Positions 1 through 9,425 of a DNA stretch of 64,000 nt are shown here, in pieces (the first letter of the stretch is position 1; every line of letters starts with the position of its first letter). The DNA is from Methylotenera sp. (lineage in GTDB: Bacteria; Pseudomonadota; Gammaproteobacteria; Burkholderiales; Methylophilaceae): the NCBI RefSeq assembly GCF_030653755.1, contig NZ_JAURYU010000015.1, positions 18,021 to 82,020 of the forward strand, read 5' to 3'. A model generated the notes under the pieces. That model saw only the letters and a list, made by a program, of their open reading frames with translations. It did no database searches and was not told the origin of the DNA. The translations under genes and the position numbers were made by a program.

Positions 1-1173
1 AGTATTGCAAACAAATATCCGAAGACTGTCAAAGCGTTAATCGTGGGTAATGAGGTTTTATTACGTGGTGAGCAATCAGAGGCTGCGATGCAGGGATATT
101 TGTTAAAAGCGCAACAGTTGACAGAAGTGCCTGTGACTTATGCCGATGTTTGGGAGTTTTGGCGTAAGCATCCTAAACTTGAGTCTAATGTAGATTTTGT
201 CACTGTGCATGTTCTTCCATATTGGGAAGATGACCCACAGCCAATTAGTCAGGCAAATCAGCATGTGTTGAATGTGATGAGCCTGCTTAAAGAGACGTTT
301 CAAAAACCAATTTTAATTGGTGAAACAGGCTGGCCATCTATTGGTAGGCAGCGGCAGGTCTCTGAGCCAAGTTTGATTAACCAAGCAACTTATCTACGTG
401 GTTTTTTACAACTTGCACATGATAACGGTTGGCAGTACAACTTGATTGAGGCGATTGACCAACCATGGAAGCGTGACCTTGAAGGCACTGTAGGTGGATA
501 TTGGGGTATCTATGACACAGCGTTAACACCTAAGTTTGCATTTGCTGGTGATATTCAGCCACGAAATGATGTTGGCATGATCGTGCTAGCAGGCTTGCTA
601 GGCTTTGCTTTGTTTTTAGGGTTGGTATTTTACTTTCAACTAGGTCTAGGGTATGTAACGCTAGGTTTGTCTGCTGCAGGTACAGTGTTTGGGATATCCG
701 TTTGGCTGCAAACCCAGTATTTACTCAGTGCTTGTCGAAACATCTTAGAATGGACAACTTTAGGTGGTTTAGCCTTAGCTGGCTGGGTAATGGTGATTGG
801 TTTGGTGTTATGGGTATGCCAAACTAATAAGCGCTATTTGCTCATATTAAAAACCTGTGCTTTGATATTGGTATGTGCAGCAATTAGTGCGACGGTTTTG
901 TTAATCGTTGATGGTAGGTACCGAGATTTCCCTATTAGTTTGTTTGCATTGCCTGTACTTCAGTTATCATTTGCTTCTATTTTTCTAGGGCTAGACATTA
1001 AGCCACAACGCGTGCTAGCCCATGTGTTGTGCGTAGCACTAGTGGTTACAACTTTGTGCAGTATTTATTTAGAAGCTCACAATATCACCGCTTATTATTG
1101 GTTGGTGCTTTGTGGCTTATTTGTGGTCGCTTTATGGCCTAAGCATCAAACTTCAACTCATTCATCACTTTAA
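1..1173 (+). CDS. GH17-family membrane protein (exo-beta-1,3-glucanase-like), 5' end outside window
   Basis: The reading frame is open from base 1, and residues upstream of the first possible GTG (base 43) already match the paralogue that follows, so this is the 3' part of a longer gene. It has the C-terminal half of a glycoside hydrolase 17 barrel: VGNEVLLR with the presumed acid/base Glu (codon 52-54) and GETGWPS with the presumed nucleophile Glu (codon 322-324). About eight hydrophobic membrane helices follow (from about base 565) and no glycosyltransferase domain. GH17 enzymes hydrolyse or transglycosylate beta-1,3-glucans, and in NdvB/NdvC-type systems they help branch or cyclise periplasmic glucans. 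It lies 24 bases upstream of a GH17-GT2 fusion and is probably cotranscribed with it. The family call is firm; substrate and exact role are inferred. Confidence 0.8.
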   Translation, partial: SIANKYPKTVKALIVGNEVLLRGEQSEAAMQGYLLKAQQLTEVPVTYADVWEFWRKHPKLESNVDFVTVHVLPYWEDDPQPISQANQHVLNVMSLLKETFQKPILIGETGWPSIGRQRQVSEPSLINQATYLRGFLQLAHDNGWQYNLIEAIDQPWKRDLEGTVGGYWGIYDTALTPKFAFAGDIQPRNDVGMIVLAGLLGFALFLGLVFYFQLGLGYVTLGLSAAGTVFGISVWLQTQYLLSACRNILEWTTLGGLALAGWVMVIGLVLWVCQTNKRYLLILKTCALILVCAAISATVLLIVDGRYRDFPISLFALPVLQLSFASIFLGLDIKPQRVLAHVLCVALVVTTLCSIYLEAHNITAYYWLVLCGLFVVALWPKHQTSTHSSL

Positions 1174-1197
1174 GATAAAAACTTTCACATTAACTTT

Positions 1198-3768
1198 ATG
1201 ATTAATCAAATTAAACGCTATTTGAACCCATTTGTTTTTGCAGTGTTAGTGGCTTTAATTCACTTCGGCATCTGGCATATTTCTAATCGCGCTCTGCCAT
1301 TAATCAATGCACCAGATATTGTGAACGGTTTTGCTTTTAGCGGTTTTCAAAAAGATCAAAGCCCGCTTAAAAAAGACTATCCAAGTACCGCTGAGTTGGA
1401 AAAAGATTTGCAATTGCTTAAGCCGTTAACTAAGCGTATTCGTATTTATGGTGCACTTGAAAACAGTGAAGTGACGGCACTTGCATCAAATTTAGGGTTT
1501 TATGTGACTGCGGGCGCATGGATTGGCAGCGATGCTGTTGCTAATCATCGTGAAGTGGATGCGCTAAAAGCAAAAATTAAATATTACCCAAGCATTGAGC
1601 GTGCAATTGTGGGTAACGAAGTCTTACTAAGAAGTGACCTGACCGCCGAAGCGTTGATTGCTTATATAGAGGATGTTCGTAAAACAACAAAACTGCCCCT
1701 ATCAACGGCAGAGCCTTGGCATGTGTGGTTAAAAAATCCAGAGCTTGTGAAGCATGTTGACTTTATTGCGGTGCATTTACTTCCTTATCATGAAGGTGTT
1801 CCTGTAGAAGCTGCAGTAGATTACTCACTTCAGCGATATCAAGAATTAATGAATGCTTATCCTAGAAAAAAAATCGTCATTACTGAAATTGGTTGGCCTA
1901 GTAATGGACCAACTTTAGGGGCTGCGGTTGCTTCAGCTGTGAATCAAGCACTTTTTGTGAGAGAGTTCTTAGCTAAAACTGCGCATAAGAATTATGACTA
2001 TTATCTGATGGAAGCATTTGACCAACCTTGGAAAAAGGAACTTGAAGGTTGGGCAGGGGCTTATTGGGGAATGTTTAATGCTGAGCGTAATGAAAAGTAC
2101 TCACTGCAAGGCGCGGTACCTAAAGATGAACGCTGGAAAGCGAAGGCGCTATGGGCTAGCTTGTTAGGGCTTTTGCCAATATTCTTTATTGCTTATCGAT
2201 TTAGGCATTGGGGCTTAGGTGCTCGGAGTTCAATGGCAGTATTGCTTCAGGCTTGTATCACGACCTTGGTCGTTGCATGGAATTTGCCTGGGGATTATTA
2301 CTATACGATGAAAGATTTTATCGTATTAGTATTATTGCTGATGGGGATGGGGTTAACCTCTGCAGTATTAATGATTTACGCAGTTGAGTTTAGTGAAGTG
2401 ATGTTTAAGAAAGGCTGGAATCGCGCATTTAAGCGAGCTAAGCCTCTGCCAGCTGAACAAGAGTTGTTTGTTTCTGTGCATTTAGCCTGTTATAACGAGC
2501 CGCCCGAAATGGTGATTACTACCATTGAAAGCTTGGCTAAGCTTAACTACACCAATTTTGAGGTGATTGTTGTTGATAACAACACCAAAGATGAAGCTAA
2601 ATGGAAGCCGTTAGAAGCTTATATGGCAAAAATGCCAGAGAATTTTAAATTCTTTCATTTACCACAATGGCCTGGCTTCAAAGCTGGTGCTTTAAATTTT
2701 GCATTAGACCAAACAAACCCTAATGCACAGGTGGTGGGCGTGGTCGATGCCGATTATGAAGTCACACCAGATTGGCTTTCTGATTTAGTGCCGCATTTCT
2801 TAGAGCAGAACGTGGCGGTAGTACAAGCACCTCAGGCACATAGAGATTGGGAGCATAGTTTCTTCCGTAGTATGGGCAACTGGGAGTTTGAAGGGTTCTT
2901 CCGTATCGGCATGCACCATCGCCATGAGCGTAATGCATTGATTCAACATGGCACCATGACATTGGTTCGATATCAGGCGCTCATGGAGAGCGGAAAGTGG
3001 TCTGAGTGGTGTATTTGTGAGGATACCGAGCTAGGGTTACGTTTGCTAGAAGATGGCTATGAGCTACGGTATATCGATGATACTTTTGGACGAGGTTTAA
3101 CCCCCGCTGATTTTAAAGCACTTAAGTCGCAACGTTTCCGTTGGGCGTTTGGTGCAATGCAGATTCTTAAGCGCCACATACCTAAGCTACTGGGTAATTC
3201 AACATTAACGTTCGGACAGCGATACCATTTTTTAACTGGCTGGTTTGGCTGGCTGGGTGAGGCATTGCAACTAGGTTTTACGATAGGTTCAATTGGGTGG
3301 TCAGTTGCAATGCTCTTGTTCCCAAAAGATGCAAGCTTGCCAGTCTCTATTATGATTACGACGATTATTTGCTTCTTGGTAATTAAAGCAATTATGGGTC
3401 CGATGCTGTATTTGAAAACGATGAATTGTAAATGGATTGATATTTTTGGCGCATCGGTTGCAAGTCTCGGTCTTTCGCATGCGATTGCAAAAGGTATCCT
3501 CAGTGGGCTAATCAAAAAAGATGGTGTGTTTAAAGTCACAGCAAAAGGCAAAGGGCTTAATAAAACCAATTGGTATGATTGGATTGGCCCGATTCAAGAA
3601 GAGCTGTTTTTACTGTGCGCATTAACGTTGTGTAGCATTGCCATGCTAGCTACCCGTGGTATCAGTAATCTTGATGCGCAAATATGGGTGGCGATGTTGA
3701 GTTTGCAATCCTTACCTTATATAAGTGCTGTTGCTTGCCAAATGATCAGTAAAAAAGAAAATGGGTAA
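1198..3768 (+). CDS. GH17-GT2 fusion, NdvB-like beta-glucan synthase
   Basis: An 856-residue protein. An N-terminal signal/anchor helix (about 10-30) leads into a GH17 domain (about 40-300) with both catalytic glutamates (E141 in VGNEVLLR, E230 in TEIGWPS). Membrane helices precede a family 2 glycosyltransferase (about 420-650) with the processive synthase signature: the DAD motif at D517, CEDTE with D609, and QRFRW at 645-649. More membrane helices follow. This architecture is that of NdvB proteins, which polymerise UDP-glucose into beta-1,3 (and 1,6) glucans in the inner membrane; the GH17 part is thought to process the product. It is flanked by a second GH17 protein and, with an 8-base overlap, a phosphoglycerol transferase, which supports a substituted osmoregulated glucan as product. 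Family call strong; glucan linkage inferred. Confidence 0.88.
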   Translation: MINQIKRYLNPFVFAVLVALIHFGIWHISNRALPLINAPDIVNGFAFSGFQKDQSPLKKDYPSTAELEKDLQLLKPLTKRIRIYGALENSEVTALASNLGFYVTAGAWIGSDAVANHREVDALKAKIKYYPSIERAIVGNEVLLRSDLTAEALIAYIEDVRKTTKLPLSTAEPWHVWLKNPELVKHVDFIAVHLLPYHEGVPVEAAVDYSLQRYQELMNAYPRKKIVITEIGWPSNGPTLGAAVASAVNQALFVREFLAKTAHKNYDYYLMEAFDQPWKKELEGWAGAYWGMFNAERNEKYSLQGAVPKDERWKAKALWASLLGLLPIFFIAYRFRHWGLGARSSMAVLLQACITTLVVAWNLPGDYYYTMKDFIVLVLLLMGMGLTSAVLMIYAVEFSEVMFKKGWNRAFKRAKPLPAEQELFVSVHLACYNEPPEMVITTIESLAKLNYTNFEVIVVDNNTKDEAKWKPLEAYMAKMPENFKFFHLPQWPGFKAGALNFALDQTNPNAQVVGVVDADYEVTPDWLSDLVPHFLEQNVAVVQAPQAHRDWEHSFFRSMGNWEFEGFFRIGMHHRHERNALIQHGTMTLVRYQALMESGKWSEWCICEDTELGLRLLEDGYELRYIDDTFGRGLTPADFKALKSQRFRWAFGAMQILKRHIPKLLGNSTLTFGQRYHFLTGWFGWLGEALQLGFTIGSIGWSVAMLLFPKDASLPVSIMITTIICFLVIKAIMGPMLYLKTMNCKWIDIFGASVASLGLSHAIAKGILSGLIKKDGVFKVTAKGKGLNKTNWYDWIGPIQEELFLLCALTLCSIAMLATRGISNLDAQIWVAMLSLQSLPYISAVACQMISKKENG

Positions 3769-5311
3769 GGGTGACTTAATATCTGCCGATACACATAATC
3801 CGTATTGGTCAAATTCGCATCATCGTCATTTCATACGTGGAGTAGTTCGTTTTTTAATCTACCTATGTGCATTTTTTCTGGCAGCGATTGCATATTGGAT
3901 TGCCGATAACTTTGGTGAACCCTCGCTGGAGCAATTGCTCTACCATGCGCAATTTGGTATGGGAGGCCTGATTGATACGGATGCCGCTGTCATTAAAAGC
4001 TTTATCGCTTGGTGTATTGCTTTACCTATATTAGGGGCGCTACTGTTGGTATTGATTGAGTACTCAATCGCCCTGTTTTTAACGCATGGGTCTACGCACT
4101 GGTTAACTAAACCAGCCCGACTAGCCAATATTCATTTTATAAAAGTATTTTATTGGTTTATTGGCCATAGAGCACCTTTGTATGCACTGACTGCCGCTGC
4201 GATATATTTTGGGATTCAGTTCTCAGTCACCATTTTTGTGCATAATCTATTTGGTAAAGATTATTTCGCAGCGCACTACCTTAACCCAACAACTGTAAAA
4301 ATAGAGGCTGTACAACCTAAAAATTTAGTGTTGATCTATGTAGAGAGTTTAGAAAACGCTTATAAAGAACCTAAACTATTTGGTAAAAATTTATTAAGTA
4401 GTCTAGATCATTTAAAAGGATTAAGTTTTACGCATTATAAAAAAGCACCAGGCACATGGTGGACAATTGCTGGCATTACAGCAACGCAATGCGCAGTGCC
4501 ACTAAAAAGCGTCAGTTTGTATGACGGTAATGATCAAGGGGAGAAAATGAAGTCTTTTCTGCCTAATGCAGTTTGCCTAGGTGATATTTTGCACGAAGCT
4601 GGTTATCACAATGTGTATATGGGCGGTGATGCACTTGGCTTTGCAGGTAAAGGTATGTTCTTTAAAGACCATCATTATGACGAAATTTATGGTCGCGATG
4701 AGTTGAAAGGTAACTTGACTGATGCTGAGTTAAATTACTGGGGTTTGTACGATGACCAACTGTTCGCGGCAGCCAAAGCCAAGTTAATAGAGCTACATCA
4801 TAAAAAACAACCATTTAACTTAACGATGACCACAATAGACACGCACGGCCCAGACGGACACTTTTCTAAATATTGTAAGTCATTAGGCGTTAAGACTTTT
4901 GAAAGCATCGTAGAGTGCACATCTAATCAGGTTGCAAATTTTGTTAAATTCATCAAGAAAAGTGGTTATCTAAAAGACACTCAAGTGGTCATTCTTGGTG
5001 ATCATTTAGCGATGGAAAACCCGGTGAGTAAAAAGTTAGACCGTGTAAAAGAGCGTCTTATTTTTAATCAATTTGTCTCAAATAGCCATTTTGAGAGGAA
5101 TCGTAACCATATTTTGCCTTTTGATATGTTTCCTACCATTCTGGATTTTATCGGTTTTAAAGTGCAAGGCGGAAAACTAGGGTTAGGCTATACCGCTTTT
5201 TCTAAAGAAATTGATCTATCATTATTGCCTAATGATGAAGAAATGAATCAAGATTTACTTAATCAATCAGACATGTATTTAGATCTTTGGAAGCATAAAT
5301 CGGCACTTTAA
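3761..5311 (+). CDS. OpgB/MdoB-like phosphoglycerol transferase (sulfatase fold)
   Basis: A 516-residue protein with three membrane helices (about 24-44, 83-107, 137-160) and a periplasmic alkaline-phosphatase-superfamily domain from about 187. Motifs typical of OpgB/LtaS enzymes are present: a YVESLE metal-binding stretch, GTWWTIAG with the presumed nucleophile Thr235, ATQC before VPL, DTHGPDGH, and LGDHLAM near the C-terminus. OpgB moves phosphoglycerol from phosphatidylglycerol to periplasmic glucans. This protein is shorter than E. coli OpgB (about 760 residues). The start overlaps the end of the upstream glucan synthase by 8 bases, indicating translational coupling and a shared substrate. 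Phosphoethanolamine transfer by a related fold is a less likely alternative. Calling this gene opgB outright would go beyond the evidence, so no symbol is given. Confidence 0.82.
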   Translation: MGKGDLISADTHNPYWSNSHHRHFIRGVVRFLIYLCAFFLAAIAYWIADNFGEPSLEQLLYHAQFGMGGLIDTDAAVIKSFIAWCIALPILGALLLVLIEYSIALFLTHGSTHWLTKPARLANIHFIKVFYWFIGHRAPLYALTAAAIYFGIQFSVTIFVHNLFGKDYFAAHYLNPTTVKIEAVQPKNLVLIYVESLENAYKEPKLFGKNLLSSLDHLKGLSFTHYKKAPGTWWTIAGITATQCAVPLKSVSLYDGNDQGEKMKSFLPNAVCLGDILHEAGYHNVYMGGDALGFAGKGMFFKDHHYDEIYGRDELKGNLTDAELNYWGLYDDQLFAAAKAKLIELHHKKQPFNLTMTTIDTHGPDGHFSKYCKSLGVKTFESIVECTSNQVANFVKFIKKSGYLKDTQVVILGDHLAMENPVSKKLDRVKERLIFNQFVSNSHFERNRNHILPFDMFPTILDFIGFKVQGGKLGLGYTAFSKEIDLSLLPNDEEMNQDLLNQSDMYLDLWKHKSAL

Positions 5312-5467
5312 GCTTACGGTAACGATGATGGCTATTTAATGGCTAGGGCGAAGTTTAGTAAAGTCTTTAGGGTGTTTGTTAGTGAAGCTAACCACAAGTC
5401 ATGGGTTAAGTGTTGAGCTTTAGATTGATTTTATGTAATAGATGAAGCAATTTGGAATGGTTGTGAT

Positions 5468-7156
5468 ATGACACTTAGAACAAGATTTTTATTGCTGATG
5501 ACCTTAATTTTCATTGGCTTTATTTTTATTACTTGGACTTTGTCTGGCAGTTTGATGAATAAACTAAACCAGCAATGGGGCGAGCAATTTGCCCAGCGTC
5601 AGGTGATGTTTGACAAGTACCGCACTTTAGCGCCACTTATTCGTGAGATTGCCCTCGCCAGACAGATGGCGGCAGAGCCTGCCATTATTGAAATGGCACT
5701 ACATGAGAGTAATCCAGAAATACAGAAGCGCGGGATTGCCGCAATGGAGAAGTATCGCTTCAACTTTCGAGATCATAGCTATTTTGCAGCCTTTGCAAAA
5801 AGTGGTCATTATTATTTTAATGATGCTAAAAATCAATATGCATCTAAACAATTGCGTTATGTTCTATCGCCAACCGCGGCAAAAGATAGATGGTTCTATG
5901 CCACCTTGGTCAGTGGTAGTAAATATCAGGTCAATTTGGACCCGGATATTCACCTTAACGTCACTAAAGCATGGATTAACGTATTAATCACAAAAGGCAA
6001 TCAGACCCTTGGCGTTATTGGGACTGGGATTGACCTGTCTGATTTGATCAAAGAAACCGTTAGTATTGCTCAGCATGGTGTGGAAAATCTGTTTATTGAT
6101 AAAAGCATGGCGATTCAATTAAATAGCGACCCTGAGCTAATTGATTACATGACTATTGCCAAAGATATCGGCCAGCGCATTAAGATAGATAAGTTGTTAA
6201 AGAATCCTGACGATATTGAACAATTAAGACAAGTGATGCTTGCTTTAGAAAACAATCCATCTAAGGTTACAACGCTTAAGGTCGATTATAAAGGCAGTCA
6301 ATATTTGATGGGGGTAGCGTTTTTGCCCGAAATCGGCTGGTATGACCTAACTTTGATGAGCGATCAGAGCTTGAACTTGCATGATGACCTTATAAAAGGT
6401 CACGTGTGGTTTGGTCTTGCACTATTGTTGGCGTTAATAATATTAGGTTGGGCGTTGCATAGTTGGATATTTAATCCTATATCAGCATTGCGCGCTTCAA
6501 CTAACAAAATTGGTAATGGTGACTTTGAAATTGATCCGCCTTTAACTGGTGCTGGCGAAATAGCGCATTTATCACGCTCATTTGAGCATATGGCACGCTT
6601 TGTGATTGATACTAATCATGAGCTAGAGCAGAAAGTTCGCGAGCGTACGGAGGAGTTACATCACTTATCAGAGATGGATCCACTCACAGGATTATTGAAC
6701 CGTCGTGGCATGATGGATCGATTTGAAACGGAGTTCTCTCGACAGGTGCGTCAAGGCGGTTCAATGGGCTTGTTATTGCTTGATTTAGACTTATTTAAAA
6801 GCGTGAATGATACTTTTGGTCATGCGGCAGGCGATTTAGCACTTTGTGAAGTGGCTAAGGTATTGCAGTCTTCAAAACGTGGCTACGATTATGTGGCGAG
6901 ATGGGGTGGGGAAGAGTTTTTGATGCTTATGCCTGATTGTTCGCAAGATGATCTTATGACGATTGCTGAGCGTATCCGTTTAGAGGTTGCCTCAATTACG
7001 ATGCAGTCAGGCGGAGATGTATTTCACTTAACCGTAAGTATCGGTGTGCATCGCCCACATATTCCAGAAACTTTAGATACGATGCTCCAGAAAGTTGATA
7101 GAGCTTTATATACAGCTAAAGATGATGGTAGAAACTGTGTGCGACTAGCAGCATAA
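5468..7156 (+). CDS. Membrane diguanylate cyclase with periplasmic sensor, HAMP and GGDEF domains
   Basis: A 562-residue protein: membrane helix at about 7-28, a periplasmic sensor region (about 30-310, probably Cache-like), a second helix at about 313-335, a HAMP linker (about 336-390), a short coiled coil, and a C-terminal GGDEF domain. The active site reads GGEEF at residues 480-484, an accepted variant for active cyclases, and an RGYD inhibitory site lies five residues upstream. It should make cyclic di-GMP from two GTP in response to a periplasmic ligand. The gene stands alone: 156 bases separate it from the glucan operon and a gap follows before pqqA. The sensed ligand cannot be read from the sequence. 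Confidence 0.9.
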   Translation: MTLRTRFLLLMTLIFIGFIFITWTLSGSLMNKLNQQWGEQFAQRQVMFDKYRTLAPLIREIALARQMAAEPAIIEMALHESNPEIQKRGIAAMEKYRFNFRDHSYFAAFAKSGHYYFNDAKNQYASKQLRYVLSPTAAKDRWFYATLVSGSKYQVNLDPDIHLNVTKAWINVLITKGNQTLGVIGTGIDLSDLIKETVSIAQHGVENLFIDKSMAIQLNSDPELIDYMTIAKDIGQRIKIDKLLKNPDDIEQLRQVMLALENNPSKVTTLKVDYKGSQYLMGVAFLPEIGWYDLTLMSDQSLNLHDDLIKGHVWFGLALLLALIILGWALHSWIFNPISALRASTNKIGNGDFEIDPPLTGAGEIAHLSRSFEHMARFVIDTNHELEQKVRERTEELHHLSEMDPLTGLLNRRGMMDRFETEFSRQVRQGGSMGLLLLDLDLFKSVNDTFGHAAGDLALCEVAKVLQSSKRGYDYVARWGGEEFLMLMPDCSQDDLMTIAERIRLEVASITMQSGGDVFHLTVSIGVHRPHIPETLDTMLQKVDRALYTAKDDGRNCVRLAA

Positions 7157-7301
7157 CTCGCTTAATCCAAGTCACTTCATGATTTTACTTAGCCAGTGTT
7201 CATGAACAACAATAGGGCTGAAAGTCTGCGTTGGTGCATAATTAACTCATACGAACAAGACAGCCGTCAGTTCTAGAAAAGTTATACTTTGGAGAATTAT
7301 T

Positions 7302-7373
7302 ATGTGGACAACACCAGCAGTGACAGAAATGCGTTTTGGCTTTGAAGTGACAATGTACGTAATGAACAAATAA
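7302..7373 (+). CDS. pqqA: PqqA, pyrroloquinoline quinone precursor peptide
   Basis: A 23-residue peptide that starts MWTTPAVTEMRFGFEV and ends TMYVMNK. It carries the invariant E-x3-Y (Glu15, Tyr19) whose side chains PqqE crosslinks to build PQQ, and the MRFGFEVTMY core of methylotroph PqqA peptides. A GGAG ribosome-binding site lies 7 bases before the ATG, and a strong hairpin terminator follows 17 bases after the stop. No pqqB-E genes lie nearby, so this is a detached, singly transcribed precursor gene, an arrangement that can let precursor dosage be controlled separately. Call is confident from the motif. Confidence 0.92.
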   Translation: MWTTPAVTEMRFGFEVTMYVMNK

Positions 7374-7390
7374 TTTTGTTTCACGTAATA

Positions 7391-7423
7391 AAAAAACCAG
7401 CTAAGTTTTAGCTGGTTTTTTTA
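7391..7423. terminator. Bidirectional intrinsic terminator between pqqA and uup
   Basis: An 8-bp perfect stem (7397-7404 with 7408-7415) and a 3-base loop are flanked by an A-run on the left and a T-run on the right. It can therefore stop transcription of pqqA on the plus strand and of the uup-side transcript on the minus strand. Confidence 0.85.
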
Positions 7424-7458
7424 TTTAGATTTAACGGTCTTTCTAGTTTAATTAGCCA

Positions 7459-9366
7459 TTAAGCTAGGCGTTTATCAAGCGTTTCCCAGCGTAACATCTT
7501 AGCTTCAATCTCTGCATCAATTTCAGTTAAACGTGTTTGCAGTGTTTTAACCTTGTCAGGGTCTTGCACGTAGATGTTAGCATCAGCCAGTGTTAAATTG
7601 ATGCTGGTTTGTTCTGCTTCCAGTTTTTCAATCAATGCTGGCATTTCATCTAGTTCTTTTTGTTCTTTGAAGCTTAGTTTATTAGTAGTGTTTTTAGGCG
7701 CAACTTCTTTTGCAACTGGTTTGCTCGATTGTGCTTTAGCTAGTGCAGCTTTATCGGCTTCACGTTTGGCAGTAAAACGCTGCCAATCATCATAACCACC
7801 ACCAAACTCTGTTAATACGCCATTACCTTCAAAGGCAATCACTTGAGTTACGGTGTTTTCTAAGAACGCACGGTCATGGCTGACCAAAAATAGTGTGCCA
7901 TTGAAGTCTTGTAATAGATTTTCCAGTAGCTCTAGCGTGTCGATATCTAGGTCGTTAGTTGGCTCATCTAGTACGAGTATATTGGCAGGGCGCGCAAACA
8001 AACGTGCTAATAACAATCGGTTACGTTCGCCACCTGAAAGTGATTTGACAGGTGAACGTGAGCGTTGTGGCGGAAATAAGAAGTCTTCCAAATAACTAAT
8101 AACGTGTTTACGCTCTTCACCAATTTGCACAAAATCAGAGCCTGGGCTGATGGTGTCAGCTAATGTGGCTTCTTCATTGAGCTGTTCGCGCATTTGGTCA
8201 AAATACGCGACACTTTGTTTGCTGCCACGCTCAATACTGCCACTATCAGGCTCAATGTCTGCCAGTATTAGTTTAAGTAGGGTGGTTTTGCCAATACCGT
8301 TCGGGCCTAGCAAGCCAATTTTATCGCCACGTAAAATACGTGTGCTGAAGTCTTTAATCAACACTTTATCGCCATAGGCTTTGCTAACGTTTTCTAGCTC
8401 AGCAATCAGTTTGCCACTGCGTTCGCCTACATCCACATTTAGTTTTACATTACCTTGACGTTCGCGGCGTGCGGCACGCTCTAATCTAAGAGATTCAAGC
8501 CTACGTACTCGGCCTTCATTACGTGTGCGCCGTGCTTTAATGCCTTGGCGAATCCACACCTCTTCTTGTGCGAGTATTTTGTCAAACTTAGCCGCGTGTG
8601 TTTCTTCAACGGCTAGAAGCTCTTCTTTTTTAATTTGGTAAGCGGTAAAGTTACCGATAAAGTCTGTGAGCTTGCCGCGGTCTAGCTCAGTGATGCGAGT
8701 CGCTAGTTTGTCTAGAAAGCGTCTGTCATGGGTAATAAATAGCACGCTGCCATTAAAGCCTAGCAATAAATCCTCTAACCATTCAATGGCGCTTAAATCT
8801 AAATGGTTGGTAGGCTCGTCAAGCAGCAAGACTTCTGGTTCGGCTACTAGCGCACGACCCAAAGCCACACGTTTACGCCAGCCACCTGAAAGTGTGCTGA
8901 TAAGTGCATCTGCATCTAAGTTTAAGCGGCTCAATACAGCCTCAACACGCGATTGTGCCGCCCAGCCATTTTGTGCATCTAAATCATGCTGTAGTTCCTG
9001 CATATGGGTCATGAGCGCTTCAATGTCTGCATCTGGCATGCCCATATCATGGGTCACCTGATGATAATCAACGAGGATTTGTTGTAAGTTGCCTAATCCT
9101 TCTGCCACTGCCTCAAACACGGTGTGGGTGGCTACCAGTTCTGGTTCTTGTTGCACATACACTACTCGAGCATTAGGCGCGCGCCATACTGTGCCATCGT
9201 CTAGTTTAATGGTGCCAGCAATGGCTTTTAATAAACTTGATTTACCTGCACCGTTGCGGCCAATTAAACCTACGCGTTCTCCTGCGTCTAGCTGAAAGGC
9301 AGCGTGGTCGAGCAGGGCGTGGTGACCAAAGGCGAGGCTGGCGTTATCGAGGGTGATGTATGGCAT
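7459..9366 (-). CDS. uup: ABC-F ATPase Uup
   Basis: A 635-residue soluble protein with two ABC ATPase domains in tandem and no membrane segments. Domain 1 has Walker A GRNGAGKS, signature LSGGWRKR and Walker B VLLLDEPTNHLD. Domain 2 has GPNGIGKT, LSGGERNR and ILVLDEPTNDLD. A charged linker joins them, and a C-terminal coiled coil (about 550-635) matches the DNA-binding tail of Uup; the length equals that of E. coli Uup. ABC-F proteins act on the ribosome or nucleic acid rather than in transport, and Uup limits precise excision of transposons. It lies 59 bases downstream of rep on the same strand, so both may share a transcript. Confidence 0.93.
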   Translation of the reverse strand: MPYITLDNASLAFGHHALLDHAAFQLDAGERVGLIGRNGAGKSSLLKAIAGTIKLDDGTVWRAPNARVVYVQQEPELVATHTVFEAVAEGLGNLQQILVDYHQVTHDMGMPDADIEALMTHMQELQHDLDAQNGWAAQSRVEAVLSRLNLDADALISTLSGGWRKRVALGRALVAEPEVLLLDEPTNHLDLSAIEWLEDLLLGFNGSVLFITHDRRFLDKLATRITELDRGKLTDFIGNFTAYQIKKEELLAVEETHAAKFDKILAQEEVWIRQGIKARRTRNEGRVRRLESLRLERAARRERQGNVKLNVDVGERSGKLIAELENVSKAYGDKVLIKDFSTRILRGDKIGLLGPNGIGKTTLLKLILADIEPDSGSIERGSKQSVAYFDQMREQLNEEATLADTISPGSDFVQIGEERKHVISYLEDFLFPPQRSRSPVKSLSGGERNRLLLARLFARPANILVLDEPTNDLDIDTLELLENLLQDFNGTLFLVSHDRAFLENTVTQVIAFEGNGVLTEFGGGYDDWQRFTAKREADKAALAKAQSSKPVAKEVAPKNTTNKLSFKEQKELDEMPALIEKLEAEQTSINLTLADANIYVQDPDKVKTLQTRLTEIDAEIEAKMLRWETLDKRLA

Positions 9367-9425
9367 GTGTGACTTTCAAATTATTACTAATGTATTTTAA
9401 CTGCTTGTATATGAGATACAAAATG

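Noticed and set aside
43..1173. GTG at base 43 as true start of the first gene
   Set aside because: The frame is open from base 1 and the residues before it match the paralogue, so the gene continues upstream.
3057..3569. 170-residue open frame on the minus strand
   Set aside because: It lies fully inside the GT2 domain of the glucan synthase and mirrors its codons; no start signal or family pattern.
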